Origin: Burkholderiaceae bacterium
GTDB lineage: Bacteria > Pseudomonadota > Gammaproteobacteria > Burkholderiales > Burkholderiaceae_C
DNA length: 64,000 nucleotides
NCBI GenBank assembly: GCA_019234815.1
Contig: JAFALA010000046.1
Location: forward strand, 53,896 to 117,895
Reading direction: 5' to 3'
Positions 1 to 8,059 of the stretch are shown in pieces (position 1 is the first letter of the stretch; each line of letters begins with the position of its first letter). The translations under genes and the position numbers were made by a program. A model generated the notes under the pieces. It was not told where the DNA came from. It searched no databases and saw nothing but the letters and a program-made list of their open reading frames with translations.

Positions 1-1392
1 CACGTCCAGTGCCGGCACGTGCCCGACCAGCATGCCCTCGACCGGCGGCGTGAAGATGCGCACCCAGGTGCCATGCGCGGTGACGCCCGTGACGATGGCC
101 GGGTACACCTGGCCAATGCAGGGTTCCAGGTACAGCGCCGCTTCCGACTTGCGCAGCCTGCGCTCGACCTTGCGGGTCGCGTCTTCCTGGGCCGTGCAAT
201 GCGCGGCCAGGGCCTTGAGTTCCGACGCGTCGTAAGGCGGCGGCTCGTGCATCAGCAGCGCCTTGACGATGCGCTGCGTGACCAGGTCGGGAAAGCGCCG
301 GTTCGGCGCCGTCGAATGCGTGTAATCGCGCTCGGCCAGACCGAAGTGCCCGATGGGCTCGGCGCCTGCGCGCTCCACCACGTACTCGCCCGCGCCCATC
401 AGCTTGACGACCACCAGGGACAGGTCCGGGAACCGCTCCGGGTCCGCCCGGCGCCGCTGCGCCAGAAACAGCTCCAGCGCGCGGTTGTCCGGCGTCCTGG
501 GCAGCACGCTGCCGTACTGCGCCGCGAGCGCCACGATGCGTGCCCAGCGCTCGGGCGAGCGCACCACACGCCGCAGGGAGCTGCCGCCGTGCCGTGCAAG
601 GAAATGCGCCGTGCAGACGTTGGCCGCAATCATCAGCTCCTCGATCAGCTGGCGGGCGCGGTTCTGCACCTGCTGCCGGATGTCGACGACCCGGCTGTCC
701 TCGAACACGGCTCGCGGTTGAAAGGTCTCGAATTCCAGCGCGCCCTCGGCATGGCGCCGCTGGCGCAAGCGCTGCGCCACCTCGTCCTGCGTGCGCAATT
801 GCTCGGCCATGCCGGGCACGCGCGCCGCCGCGTCGGGCAGGGCGCCTTGCCCGTCGATCCAGGCCGATACCGCGTCGTAGGCGAGCTTGGCCTTGTTGCG
901 CACGATGGCCTGGTAGACCTTGGACGGGCCGATGGCGGCATCGCGCTCGATCACCATCTCCGTCACCAGGGCCATGCGGTCCTGGTCCTGGTTCAGCGAG
1001 CTGAGGTCGGTGCTGAGCCGCTCGGGCAGCATCGGGAACACCTGGGCCGAGGTGTAGACCGAGGTCGTGTTGATGTGGGCGTGCCGGTCAATGGCCGAAT
1101 CCTTCTTGACCAGGGCGTCGACGTCCGCCACGGCCACCAGGACGCGGACCCGGCCGTGCCCCAAGTCTTCGCTGACAGTCAGCTGGTCCAGGTCCAGCGA
1201 ATCGTCGTTGTCGATCGAGCACCAGTCGAGCGCGCGCAAATCGTGGATCTGCGGTCCCGACTCCAGCGCCGCCCCCTGGATGCCGGCGAGCTGCTGCTGC
1301 ACGGCATTGGAAAACCGCGGCTCCAGGCCGCGCTCCTGCATCGCCGCAAAAGCAATGCGAACCAGGTCTGCACGGTGGTGGGGCGCATGCAT
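1..1392 (-). CDS. RNB-domain exoribonuclease (RNase II/R family), C-terminus cut by window edge
   Basis: This is the N-terminal 464 codons of a 3'-5' exoribonuclease of the RNase II/R family, which degrades single-stranded RNA processively in the cytoplasm. The RNB catalytic signature lies at about residues 59-71 (SIDNDDSLDLDQL), with acidic residues D61, D67 and D69 placed to bind Mg2+. The fourth acidic position of the E. coli enzymes is Gln70 here, as I recall for other 'RNB domain-containing ribonucleases' of Burkholderiales. No cold-shock domain precedes RNB, because the catalytic motif starts by residue 60. The ATG directly follows the TAA stop of the upstream H-NS-like gene with no spacer, so the two are probably translationally coupled. 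The 3' end lies beyond position 1. Confidence 0.88.
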   Translation of the reverse strand, partial: MHAPHHRADLVRIAFAAMQERGLEPRFSNAVQQQLAGIQGAALESGPQIHDLRALDWCSIDNDDSLDLDQLTVSEDLGHGRVRVLVAVADVDALVKKDSAIDRHAHINTTSVYTSAQVFPMLPERLSTDLSSLNQDQDRMALVTEMVIERDAAIGPSKVYQAIVRNKAKLAYDAVSAWIDGQGALPDAAARVPGMAEQLRTQDEVAQRLRQRRHAEGALEFETFQPRAVFEDSRVVDIRQQVQNRARQLIEELMIAANVCTAHFLARHGGSSLRRVVRSPERWARIVALAAQYGSVLPRTPDNRALELFLAQRRRADPERFPDLSLVVVKLMGAGEYVVERAGAEPIGHFGLAERDYTHSTAPNRRFPDLVTQRIVKALLMHEPPPYDASELKALAAHCTAQEDATRKVERRLRKSEAALYLEPCIGQVYPAIVTGVTAHGTWVRIFTPPVEGMLVGHVPALDV

Positions 1393-1668
1393 TTACTCGC
1401 CGACCCGCAGCTCGACCACCCGGTAACCTTCCTGCACCAGCGCGCGCTTGAGCCAATCCGGCTGCAGGCCTTCGCCATCCCAGGTCAAACCAGACACCGG
1501 ATGGCGGTACTTGACGACCGCGGCGCTCGCCACCGGTTCGACGGCCGCCTCATTGGGCATCTCGCAGGTCAGTTCCTCGTAGGTGATGCCCCAGAACTGG
1601 ACAATGCTGCGCAGGCTGGCAACCGCAGCCTGCTGTTCCGGCGTCAGATTTTTTTGGTCAGTGCTCAC
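1393..1668 (-). CDS. H-NS-like C-terminal-domain protein, variant DNA-binding loop
   Basis: A 91-residue protein whose C-terminal part (about residues 53-88, KYRHPVSGLTWDGEGL onward) matches the H-NS DNA-binding domain: Y-R-x-P, G-x-T-W, a glycine loop, P-x-W, then a helix. The N-terminal half is short and helical (residues 8-35). The loop that in H-NS proteins carries Q/R-G-R and enters the AT-rich minor groove reads G-E-G-L here, so DNA binding may be altered. I take the GTG at 1666-1668 as start because it directly precedes the family-like region; an upstream ATG at 1719 would add an unlikely leader. Its stop abuts the start of the RNB ribonuclease gene, suggesting a two-gene operon. Confidence 0.72.
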   Translation of the reverse strand: MSTDQKNLTPEQQAAVASLRSIVQFWGITYEELTCEMPNEAAVEPVASAAVVKYRHPVSGLTWDGEGLQPDWLKRALVQEGYRVVELRVGE

Positions 1669-1751
1669 AAATCTTGTCGGGATTCGCACCCCTCGATGCC
1701 CAGGATTCCAGATTATCAAGCAAGCCTGTGACAGCGGCGCCCGTGCGGGAT

Positions 1752-1985
1752 TCAGCAGCAGCGGCCGATGCGGCCCTTGCCGCCATAGCGGGCGTCCATG
1801 CGGTTGCGAAAGAAATCCTCGTAGCTGAGGGGCTCCTGGTCCGGATGGGTGGCCGCCATGTGGCGCAGGTAGGCGCCATAGTCGGGCACGCCCACCATCA
1901 GGCGCAGGCTCTGCACCAGGTACTGGCCGGCGCGGCCCAGGTCCGCAGCCATTCCGGCAGTCCGTTTACGGCCCGCTGCTGACAT
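1752..1985 (-). CDS. ybdD: YbdD/YjiX family small protein (DUF466)
   Basis: A 77-residue protein of the YbdD/YjiX family. Family features are GVPDYGAYLRHM and HPDQEPLSYEDFFRNR in the middle and RYGGKG followed by a terminal Cys pair (RCC). These proteins are encoded immediately downstream of CstA/BtsT-type transporters; a role in transporter assembly or regulation is inferred, not proven. The ATG at 1985 is one base past the cstA stop (TGA-G-ATG), so translation is very likely coupled. About 80 bp without a recognisable gene separate it from the H-NS-like gene. Confidence 0.85.
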   Translation of the reverse strand: MSAAGRKRTAGMAADLGRAGQYLVQSLRLMVGVPDYGAYLRHMAATHPDQEPLSYEDFFRNRMDARYGGKGRIGRCC

Positions 1986-1986
1986 C

Positions 1987-4068
1987 TCAGCCTCCCCGAG
2001 CACCCGCAGGTGCAAGCTCGAAGACCGCCTCGCGCGCCGTCGGCTCGCGCGAGCCCCGCGCCGCCATGACGCCGCGCACGCTGTACAGCAGCACGCTGAC
2101 CACGACGAAGATGAACAGGCCGCACAGCGCGGCATCCAGACGGTCGTTGAAGACGATGCGCTCCATGGCCAGCGGCGTCTTGGCCGGCGCCAGCAGCTTG
2201 CCTTGCGCCAGCGCGTCGCTGAACTTGCTGGCGTGGGCCAGGAAGCCGACCTTGGCGTCCGACGAGAACATCTTCAGGTATCCGGCGGTCAGGGTGCAGG
2301 CCAACAGCCAGATCGAGGGCAGGATGGTGACCCAGGCGTAGCGGTCCTTTTTCATCTTGAACAGCACGACCGTGCCCAGCATCAGCGCCACGGCCGCCAG
2401 CATCTGGTTGGAAATGCCGAACAGCGGCCACAAGGTGTTGATGCCGCCCAGCGGGTCGACCACCCCCTGGTAGAGGAAATAGCCCCAGGTGGCGACGCAC
2501 AGGCCCGTGGCCAGCAGATTGGCCGGCAGCGACTCGGTGCGCTTGAGCGCCGGCACGAAGGCGCCCAGCAGATCCTGCAGCATGAAGCGGCCCGCACGCG
2601 TGCCGGCGTCGACCGCCGTCAGGATGAACAGCGCCTCGAACAGGATGGCGAAGTGATACCAGAACGCCATCATGGCCTTGCCGCCCACCACCTGGTGCAG
2701 GATGTAGGCCATGCCCACGGCCAGCGTGGGCGCGCCGCCGGCGCGCGCCAGCACGGTCTTTTCGCCGACGTCGCTGGCGGTCTGCGTCAGCATCTCGGGC
2801 GTGACGACAAAGCCCCAGCTCGACAGGGTCTGCGCCACGGCGTCGGCGCTGCTGCCCACCAGCGCGGCGGGGCTGTTCATGGCGAAGTAGACGCCCGGAT
2901 CGATGCAGGACGCCGCCGCCAGCGCCATCACCGCCACAAAGGACTCCGCCAGCATGCCGCCGTAGCCGATGAAGCGCGCGTGGGTCTCGTTCTCCAGCAT
3001 CTTGGGCGTGGTGCCCGACGAGATCAGCGCATGGAAGCCCGACACCGCGCCGCAGGCGATGGTGATGAAGAGGAAGGGGAACAGCGAACCGGCCCAGACC
3101 GGACCGTTGCCTTGCGCAAACTGCGTCAGGGCCGGCATCTTCAGCTCGGGCGACACGATCACGATGCCGATCGCCAGGGCGATGATGGTGCCGATCTTCA
3201 GGAAGGTCGATAGGTAGTCGCGCGGCGCCAGCAGCAGCCAGACCGGAATGGAGGCGGCGACGAAGCCGTAGCCGATCAGCAGCCAGGTCAGCGTCTTGCC
3301 GTCCAGGCTGAACAAGGGGCTCCAGGTCGGGCTCTCGTGCACCCATTGGCCACCCATGATGGCCAGCATCAGCAACACGAATCCGATCACCGACACCTCG
3401 CCGATGCGGCCCGGGCGCAGGAAGCGCAGGTACACGCCCATGAACAGCGCCACCGGAATGGTGGCCGCGACGGTGAAGGTGCCCCAGGGCGAGTCGGTCA
3501 GCGCCTTGACCACGATCAGCGCCAGCACGGCCAGGATGATGATCATGATCATGAAGGCGCCGAACAGCGCGATCACGCCCGGTATGGGTCCCATCTCCTG
3601 CTTGATCAGGTCGCCCAGCGAGCGGCCGTCGCGGCGCGTGGAGATGAAGAGCACGATGAAGTCCTGCACCGCGCCGGCAAACACCACGCCGGCCAGGATC
3701 CACAAGAGCCCAGGCAGGTAGCCCATCTGGGCCGCCAGCACCGGGCCCACCAACGGTCCGGCGCCGGCGATCGCGGCGAAGTGGTGACCGAACAGCACGG
3801 ACTTGTGCGTGGGCACGAAATCCAGGCCGTCGTTGTATTTGTAGGCCGGCGTCATGCGGCGCGCATCGAGGCCCAGCACCCGGTTCGCAATGAACAGGCT
3901 GTAGTACCGGTAGGAGATCAGGTAGACGCACACGGAAGCGACCACCACCCACAAGGCGCTGACCGATTCGCCCCGGGCCAGCGCGACCGTGGCCAAGGCG
4001 AAAGCCCCCAAAATACCCACGCCCGCCCAGGCCAGATGCCTGCTGAAACTGGATTGACCACCTGACAT
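1987..4068 (-). CDS. cstA: CstA-family carbon starvation / pyruvate-peptide transporter
   Basis: A 693-residue inner-membrane protein with many hydrophobic segments. It carries the CstA N-terminal domain (YRYYSLFIANRVLGLDARR, then GHHFAAIAGAGPLVGP at about residues 80-95) and the C-terminal DUF4161-like region. CstA/BtsT proteins import pyruvate and have been linked to peptide use under carbon limitation. The start at 4068 (MSGGQSSF) is preceded by GAGGAG at good spacing, which decides it over longer upstream possibilities. It forms a tight pair with ybdD (1-nt gap) and diverges from the SUI1-like gene across a 170-bp gap. No BtsSR-type regulator is encoded nearby. Confidence 0.93.
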   Translation of the reverse strand: MSGGQSSFSRHLAWAGVGILGAFALATVALARGESVSALWVVVASVCVYLISYRYYSLFIANRVLGLDARRMTPAYKYNDGLDFVPTHKSVLFGHHFAAIAGAGPLVGPVLAAQMGYLPGLLWILAGVVFAGAVQDFIVLFISTRRDGRSLGDLIKQEMGPIPGVIALFGAFMIMIIILAVLALIVVKALTDSPWGTFTVAATIPVALFMGVYLRFLRPGRIGEVSVIGFVLLMLAIMGGQWVHESPTWSPLFSLDGKTLTWLLIGYGFVAASIPVWLLLAPRDYLSTFLKIGTIIALAIGIVIVSPELKMPALTQFAQGNGPVWAGSLFPFLFITIACGAVSGFHALISSGTTPKMLENETHARFIGYGGMLAESFVAVMALAAASCIDPGVYFAMNSPAALVGSSADAVAQTLSSWGFVVTPEMLTQTASDVGEKTVLARAGGAPTLAVGMAYILHQVVGGKAMMAFWYHFAILFEALFILTAVDAGTRAGRFMLQDLLGAFVPALKRTESLPANLLATGLCVATWGYFLYQGVVDPLGGINTLWPLFGISNQMLAAVALMLGTVVLFKMKKDRYAWVTILPSIWLLACTLTAGYLKMFSSDAKVGFLAHASKFSDALAQGKLLAPAKTPLAMERIVFNDRLDAALCGLFIFVVVSVLLYSVRGVMAARGSREPTAREAVFELAPAGARGG

Positions 4069-4238
4069 ATGCTTCTCCTCGTCTGGCGAACCGGCCAAGC
4101 CTGAACGCCCTGTTGGTATGTCCTGGAGTTTCACACAGTCGCAAAGGCCTGGAACTAGGTACACGCCTCATGTCACACTGCATGGCATGCTCAAGGCTCA
4201 TCGCCGGGCTGCTCCCGGGACCCTCTCACCTTGACGCC

Positions 4239-4601
4239 ATGACCTCCAACGCGCCGCATTCCCGTCTTGTCTACTCCACCGACAGCGGCCGCGTCTGTCC
4301 CAACTGTAGACAAGCCCTCGCCCAATGCACGTGCAAGCGTGCGCAAACCCCTGGCGGCGGCGATGGTACGGCCAGGGTCTGGCGCGAAAGCAAGGGCAGG
4401 GGCGGCAAGACCGTGACGCTCGTCAAGGGCCTGTTGATCGATGCCGAGGCCCTGCAGGCCCTGGGCAAACGCTTGCGCAGCGCCTGCGGCAGCGGCGGCA
4501 CGGTCAAGGACGGGGTGATCGAGATCCAGGGCGACCACGCCGAACGCGTGACCGCCTTGCTGCTGGAAGCCGGCTTGAAAGCCAAGCGTGCCGGCGGCTG
4601 A
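4239..4601 (+). CDS. yciH: SUI1/YciH-family translation initiation factor-like protein
   Basis: A 120-residue protein with a SUI1 (eIF1-like) domain at about residues 53-118 (SKGRGGKTVTLVKGL, then CGSGGTVKDGVIEIQGDH). It has a short N-terminal cysteine cluster, C20-x2-C23 and C30-x-C32, that could hold a zinc. Bacterial YciH binds the ribosome and affects initiation fidelity or stress translation; its exact role is unsettled. The ATG at 4239 gives the usual family length. The next gene starts 21 nt after the stop on the same strand. Confidence 0.88.
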   Translation: MTSNAPHSRLVYSTDSGRVCPNCRQALAQCTCKRAQTPGGGDGTARVWRESKGRGGKTVTLVKGLLIDAEALQALGKRLRSACGSGGTVKDGVIEIQGDHAERVTALLLEAGLKAKRAGG

Positions 4602-4622
4602 TCAGATGCCGCCTTGGGTGCA

Positions 4623-5681
4623 ATGTCTACGCTGAAAGCCGGCCGGTGGGCCGCGCCGGTCTGGTGGAGCATCTGCCTGGCTGGCCTGCTATGGCACTGC
4701 GACAAGACATGGGCCTTTGGACCGCAAGGGCATCAGCTGACGGCCGACGTCGCCACCCAGCTGATCCAGAGCAGCCGGGCCGAGCGCGAAACGGCAAAGC
4801 TGCTCGGCCCGATCACATTGCGCGACATCGCGGTCTGGGCCGATTGCGCCAAAGGCGTGGGACCGCCTCCCAAATTCAGCTACACGGCAAGCCAACGCCG
4901 CCCGGAATGCGCCGTGTTCGAAACGCCTGCCGAAATAGCCTTGATGCGCGACTACGTGAGGCGCAACCTGGACAACTGCCAGCCCCTGGATGGCAACGAG
5001 CCCTGCCACAAGCAGTACCACTATGCCGACCTGGCCCTCCAGCGCCAGCGCTATCGGCGCGGGCTGACCGGCACCAGCGACCACGACGTGGTCGCCGCCT
5101 TGCAGGCCGCGATCCAGGTGCTGCGAGGCCAGCCGTCCCCGGCGCCCTTCAAGCTGAACTCCCGCCGCGAGGCGCTGGCCTTGATGGCTCATCTGGCGGG
5201 TGACATCCACCAGCCGCTGCATGTGGCCGCCATCTATCTGGACGCCCAAGGGCAAAGGCTGGACCCCGACGCCCTGGGTCTGCGCGGGCAGGCGCTGGCC
5301 GCCGTGTCCAACCGGGGCGGCAATGCCATCACGCTGCCGGACGGCAATCTACATGCCTATTGGGATCTGGCCCCGCGTCTGCTGACCCTGCAAGATCTGG
5401 CCGCGCTGCCCGCCCTGGCCCGCCAGATCCCGGCTGACACGGGCCCGATGTCGCAATGGCCGCCGCACTGGGCCGACGAATCCGTGCATGTCGCCGGCGA
5501 AATTTTCAGCGGCCTGCATTTTTCCGCCCGAAGCATGGGCCCCAAGGGTCCGCAATGGGCCGGCAAGCTGCCCGACGACGATGCGCAGCGCAGCCATGAA
5601 CTCACGCGCCTGCAACTCGCGCGGGCCGGTGCACGGCTGGCCGAGCTTTTGCTTGCCTTATGGCCCGATGACTCGCCTTGA
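4623..5681 (+). CDS. exported S1/P1-type zinc nuclease
   Basis: A 352-residue protein with an N-terminal signal segment (hydrophobic about residues 10-29) followed by FGPQGHQLTADVA, matching the start of mature S1/P1 nucleases, whose N-terminal residue and following His bind zinc. Other zinc-ligand positions are visible: D74, H133/D136, and the HLAGDIHQPLH block at residues 190-200 with H190, D194, H196 and H200. The family cleaves single-stranded DNA or RNA, and 3'-mononucleotides, in the periplasm or outside the cell. The length fits. The ATG at 4623 was preferred to an in-frame TTG nine bases upstream. Mature N-terminal Trp is replaced by Phe if cleavage follows TWA, so the exact signal cleavage is uncertain. 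Confidence 0.85.
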   Translation: MSTLKAGRWAAPVWWSICLAGLLWHCDKTWAFGPQGHQLTADVATQLIQSSRAERETAKLLGPITLRDIAVWADCAKGVGPPPKFSYTASQRRPECAVFETPAEIALMRDYVRRNLDNCQPLDGNEPCHKQYHYADLALQRQRYRRGLTGTSDHDVVAALQAAIQVLRGQPSPAPFKLNSRREALALMAHLAGDIHQPLHVAAIYLDAQGQRLDPDALGLRGQALAAVSNRGGNAITLPDGNLHAYWDLAPRLLTLQDLAALPALARQIPADTGPMSQWPPHWADESVHVAGEIFSGLHFSARSMGPKGPQWAGKLPDDDAQRSHELTRLQLARAGARLAELLLALWPDDSP

Positions 5682-5787
5682 GCCTGTTTGTTTCGCACTG
5701 TAAAAATGCCGCGCCTGGCCGCATCGATGTCGGCGCAATGGAATGCAGATGCGTTGAATCACTACGTGAAATGATTGAAGGGTTGAT

Positions 5788-6126
5788 ATGAAACCAGTTT
5801 TTCAAAATGCCAGTGCCCTGGCCGCTGCCGCCCTGGTGGCCTTGAGCCTGAGCGCCTGCGTGGTGGTGCCGGCACAACCGGCCTACTACAGCACCGGTCC
5901 CGTAGTGGCCGTGGCCCCGCCCGCGCCGCAAGTGGAGGTGGTGGGCGTACCTCCGATCGTCGGCCAGATCTGGATTGGCGGTTTCTGGGGCTGGGAGAGC
6001 GGCCGCCATGTCTGGCACGGCGGCCATTGGGACAATCCGCGCCCCGGCTATCACTGGGTGCCGCACAACTGGGTGCACGAAGGCAACGGTTGGCGCCTGC
6101 ATGAAGGGCATTGGGATCGTCACTGA
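5788..6126 (+). CDS. small YXWGXW-repeat-like lipoprotein
   Basis: A 112-residue predicted lipoprotein. The signal peptide ends in a lipobox LSAC with Cys24 as the lipidation site. The mature part has a Pro/Val-rich linker, then aromatic repeats rich in Trp, His and Gly (HVWHGGHW, YHWVPHNW, GWRLHEGHW) like the YXWGXW repeats of small envelope lipoproteins found in many Burkholderiales. Function is unknown; an outer-membrane location is inferred. It is a single gene followed 20 nt later by a strong terminator. Confidence 0.8.
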   Translation: MKPVFQNASALAAAALVALSLSACVVVPAQPAYYSTGPVVAVAPPAPQVEVVGVPPIVGQIWIGGFWGWESGRHVWHGGHWDNPRPGYHWVPHNWVHEGNGWRLHEGHWDRH

Positions 6127-6146
6127 CCCTGGTCCAAGCCTTGCAA

Positions 6147-6182
6147 GCCCCGTCGAATCATCATTTCGACGGGGCTTTTTTT
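6147..6182 (+). terminator. Rho-independent terminator after the lipoprotein gene
   Basis: An 11-bp perfect GC-rich stem (GCCCCGTCGAA paired with TTCGACGGGGC) with a 7-nt loop, followed by seven T residues. It lies 20 nt downstream of the lipoprotein stop codon and isolates it from queD. Confidence 0.92.
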
Positions 6183-6269
6183 CATATGGCCTCGAGCATC
6201 CGGCCTGAACATGTCAAACTTTCGGCCCTTGCCTCACGCTTGCGGACCCCCTAATTTCCGCCCGCAAGC

Positions 6270-7388
6270 ATGCTCGACACCATGAACACTTCGACCTTGC
6301 ACACCGCGTCCTGCGGATTTGAATCGGCCTGCCAGATCAGCGCCCTGCCCATCGCGCACCGCAGCCATGGCTTGCATGGCCACAGCTATTTTGCGACGGT
6401 GCGGGCCGATCTGCCGCCCGATTGGGTGCCATTTCCCGGCGCCGAGGTTGAAACGCTCAAGGAACGCCTGGCGGCCTGCGTGGCGCCGCTGGATCACGCG
6501 CTGTTGAACCGGCATATCCACGAGCCCACCGACGAAAACATCGCGCGCTGGATACGCCAGCGCCTGGAAACCGAGTTCGATGTACCCGGCATCCAGCAGA
6601 TCGGCATCCAGAGCACGGCGCATTCCGGCGTCGACCTGGACGTGCACGGCCAGGCCCATGTCTGGCGCCGCTACCGTTTCCAGGCCGCGCACCAGTTGCC
6701 CAACGTCCCCCCGGGCCACAAGTGCGGGCGCATGCACGGCCACGGTTTCGAGGTCATTGTGCATGCCAACCAGGACCTGGGTGCACGCGACCTCAGCATC
6801 GACTACGACCACCTCGACGCGCTTTGGGCGCCGTTTCACGCCCAGCTCAATTACCGCTGCCTGAACGAACTGGAGGGTTTGAGCAACCCGACCAGCGAAG
6901 TGATCTCTTCCTGGCTGTGGGCGCGCCTCAAGCCGCAGCTGCCCGAGCTGTCATGGATCACCGTCTATGAAACCGGCTCCTGCGGCGCCAATTTCGACGG
7001 CCGGCACTACCGCATCTGGAAGGAAATGACACTGGACAGCGCCATCCGCCTGCATCGCGCGCCAACAGGCAGTCCCTTGAACGGCATCCATGGCCATACC
7101 TACACCCTGCGGCTGCATCTGAGCGCCGAGCTCGATGCCCTGATGGGCTGGACCGTGGACTTTGGCGAAGTGAAAACCTTGTTCGATCCTATTTTCAAGT
7201 CGATTGACCACCGGCCCCTGTACGAAATCGCCGACCTGCCCGACGGCGACACGGCCTCGCTGAGCGCCTGGGTGCTGGCCAAGGGCCGCGCCGTGCTGCC
7301 GCCGCTGGATCGCGTCGACATGTACGAAACCCGCGGATCGGGCGCCATCGTCAGCGCGTCCGGCACCGACGACTTGATTCCCGTCTGA
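6270..7388 (+). CDS. queD: triple-domain 6-carboxytetrahydropterin synthase-like protein (QueD/PTPS x3)
   Basis: A 372-residue protein, about three times the usual QueD length, made of three tandem PTPS domains at about residues 12-120, 132-245 and 250-365. QueD converts dihydroneopterin triphosphate to 6-carboxytetrahydropterin in queuosine synthesis. Each domain keeps an HGH zinc motif (H36/H38, H156/H158, H274/H276) and an upstream His (H30, H141, H262). Only domain 2 keeps the catalytic Cys (C152), but its Asp-His pair is replaced by Asn194-Tyr195. Domains 1 and 3 keep Asp-His (D75-H76, D313-H314) but have no Cys. The Glu that anchors the pterin is present in domains 2 and 3 (E234, E353) and is Gln114 in domain 1. 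queE follows 19 nt later. An ATG at 6282 is an alternative start. Confidence 0.88.
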   Translation: MLDTMNTSTLHTASCGFESACQISALPIAHRSHGLHGHSYFATVRADLPPDWVPFPGAEVETLKERLAACVAPLDHALLNRHIHEPTDENIARWIRQRLETEFDVPGIQQIGIQSTAHSGVDLDVHGQAHVWRRYRFQAAHQLPNVPPGHKCGRMHGHGFEVIVHANQDLGARDLSIDYDHLDALWAPFHAQLNYRCLNELEGLSNPTSEVISSWLWARLKPQLPELSWITVYETGSCGANFDGRHYRIWKEMTLDSAIRLHRAPTGSPLNGIHGHTYTLRLHLSAELDALMGWTVDFGEVKTLFDPIFKSIDHRPLYEIADLPDGDTASLSAWVLAKGRAVLPPLDRVDMYETRGSGAIVSASGTDDLIPV

Positions 7389-7407
7389 CCCACTGTCCGA
7401 CCCCGCC

Positions 7408-8055
7408 ATGAGCTACGCCGTCAAAGAAATCTTCTACACCTTGCAGGGCGAGGGTGCGCAAGCCGGCCGCGCGGCCGTGTTCTGCCGATTTGCGGGCTGC
7501 AATCTCTGGAGCGGCCGCGAAGAAGACCGCGCCCAGGCCGTCTGCAATTTCTGCGACACCGATTTCGTCGGCACCGACGGGCAGGGCGGCGGCAAGTTCA
7601 AGACCGCCGAAGATCTGGCCAACGCCATCGCGGCAAAGTGGCCGTCGCCGGCCGGCACGCAAGCGTCTGGCAGGCCCTACGTCGTTTGCACAGGCGGTGA
7701 GCCGCTGCTGCAAGTCGACGAAGCCTTGATCACCGCGCTGCACGCCAGGGACTTCGAGATCGCTGTGGAAACCAATGGCACGCAAGCTGCGCCCGAGGGG
7801 CTGGACTGGATCTGCGTCAGCCCCAAGGCCGATGCCGAAGTCGTGCTGACCCGCGGCCATGAGCTCAAGCTGGTGTACCCGCAGCCGCTTGCCCAGCCCG
7901 AGCGCTTTGCCGGCCTGGACTTCCAGCACTTCTTCCTCCAGCCCATGGACTCGGTGCTGAAAGCCGAACATACGCGTGCTGCCATCCACTACTGCATGAC
8001 GCATCCGCAATGGCGTCTGTCCGTGCAGATGCACAAGGTGGTCGGCATCGAGTGA
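7408..8055 (+). CDS. queE: 7-carboxy-7-deazaguanine synthase
   Basis: A 215-residue radical-SAM enzyme that converts 6-carboxytetrahydropterin to 7-carboxy-7-deazaguanine in the queuosine/deazapurine pathway. The cluster motif is C31-x14-C46-x2-C49 rather than the canonical CX3CX2C. This extended motif is known from the structurally studied Burkholderia enzyme. SAM-binding GGEP is at residues 96-99 and an ETNG motif follows at about 121-124. It lies directly downstream of the triple-domain queD, consistent with successive pathway steps. It ends four bases before the convergent dctA stop. Confidence 0.95.
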   Translation: MSYAVKEIFYTLQGEGAQAGRAAVFCRFAGCNLWSGREEDRAQAVCNFCDTDFVGTDGQGGGKFKTAEDLANAIAAKWPSPAGTQASGRPYVVCTGGEPLLQVDEALITALHARDFEIAVETNGTQAAPEGLDWICVSPKADAEVVLTRGHELKLVYPQPLAQPERFAGLDFQHFFLQPMDSVLKAEHTRAAIHYCMTHPQWRLSVQMHKVVGIE

Positions 8056-8059
8056 GGCG

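Noticed and set aside
19..1731. Long open frame on the plus strand opposite the RNB and H-NS-like genes
   Set aside because: It is a GC-rich shadow of the minus-strand ribonuclease frame. The minus strand has the catalytic motif and coding bias.
6183..6269. preQ1 riboswitch upstream of queD
   Set aside because: The gap is short, follows a terminator, and shows no H-type pseudoknot pattern by eye.
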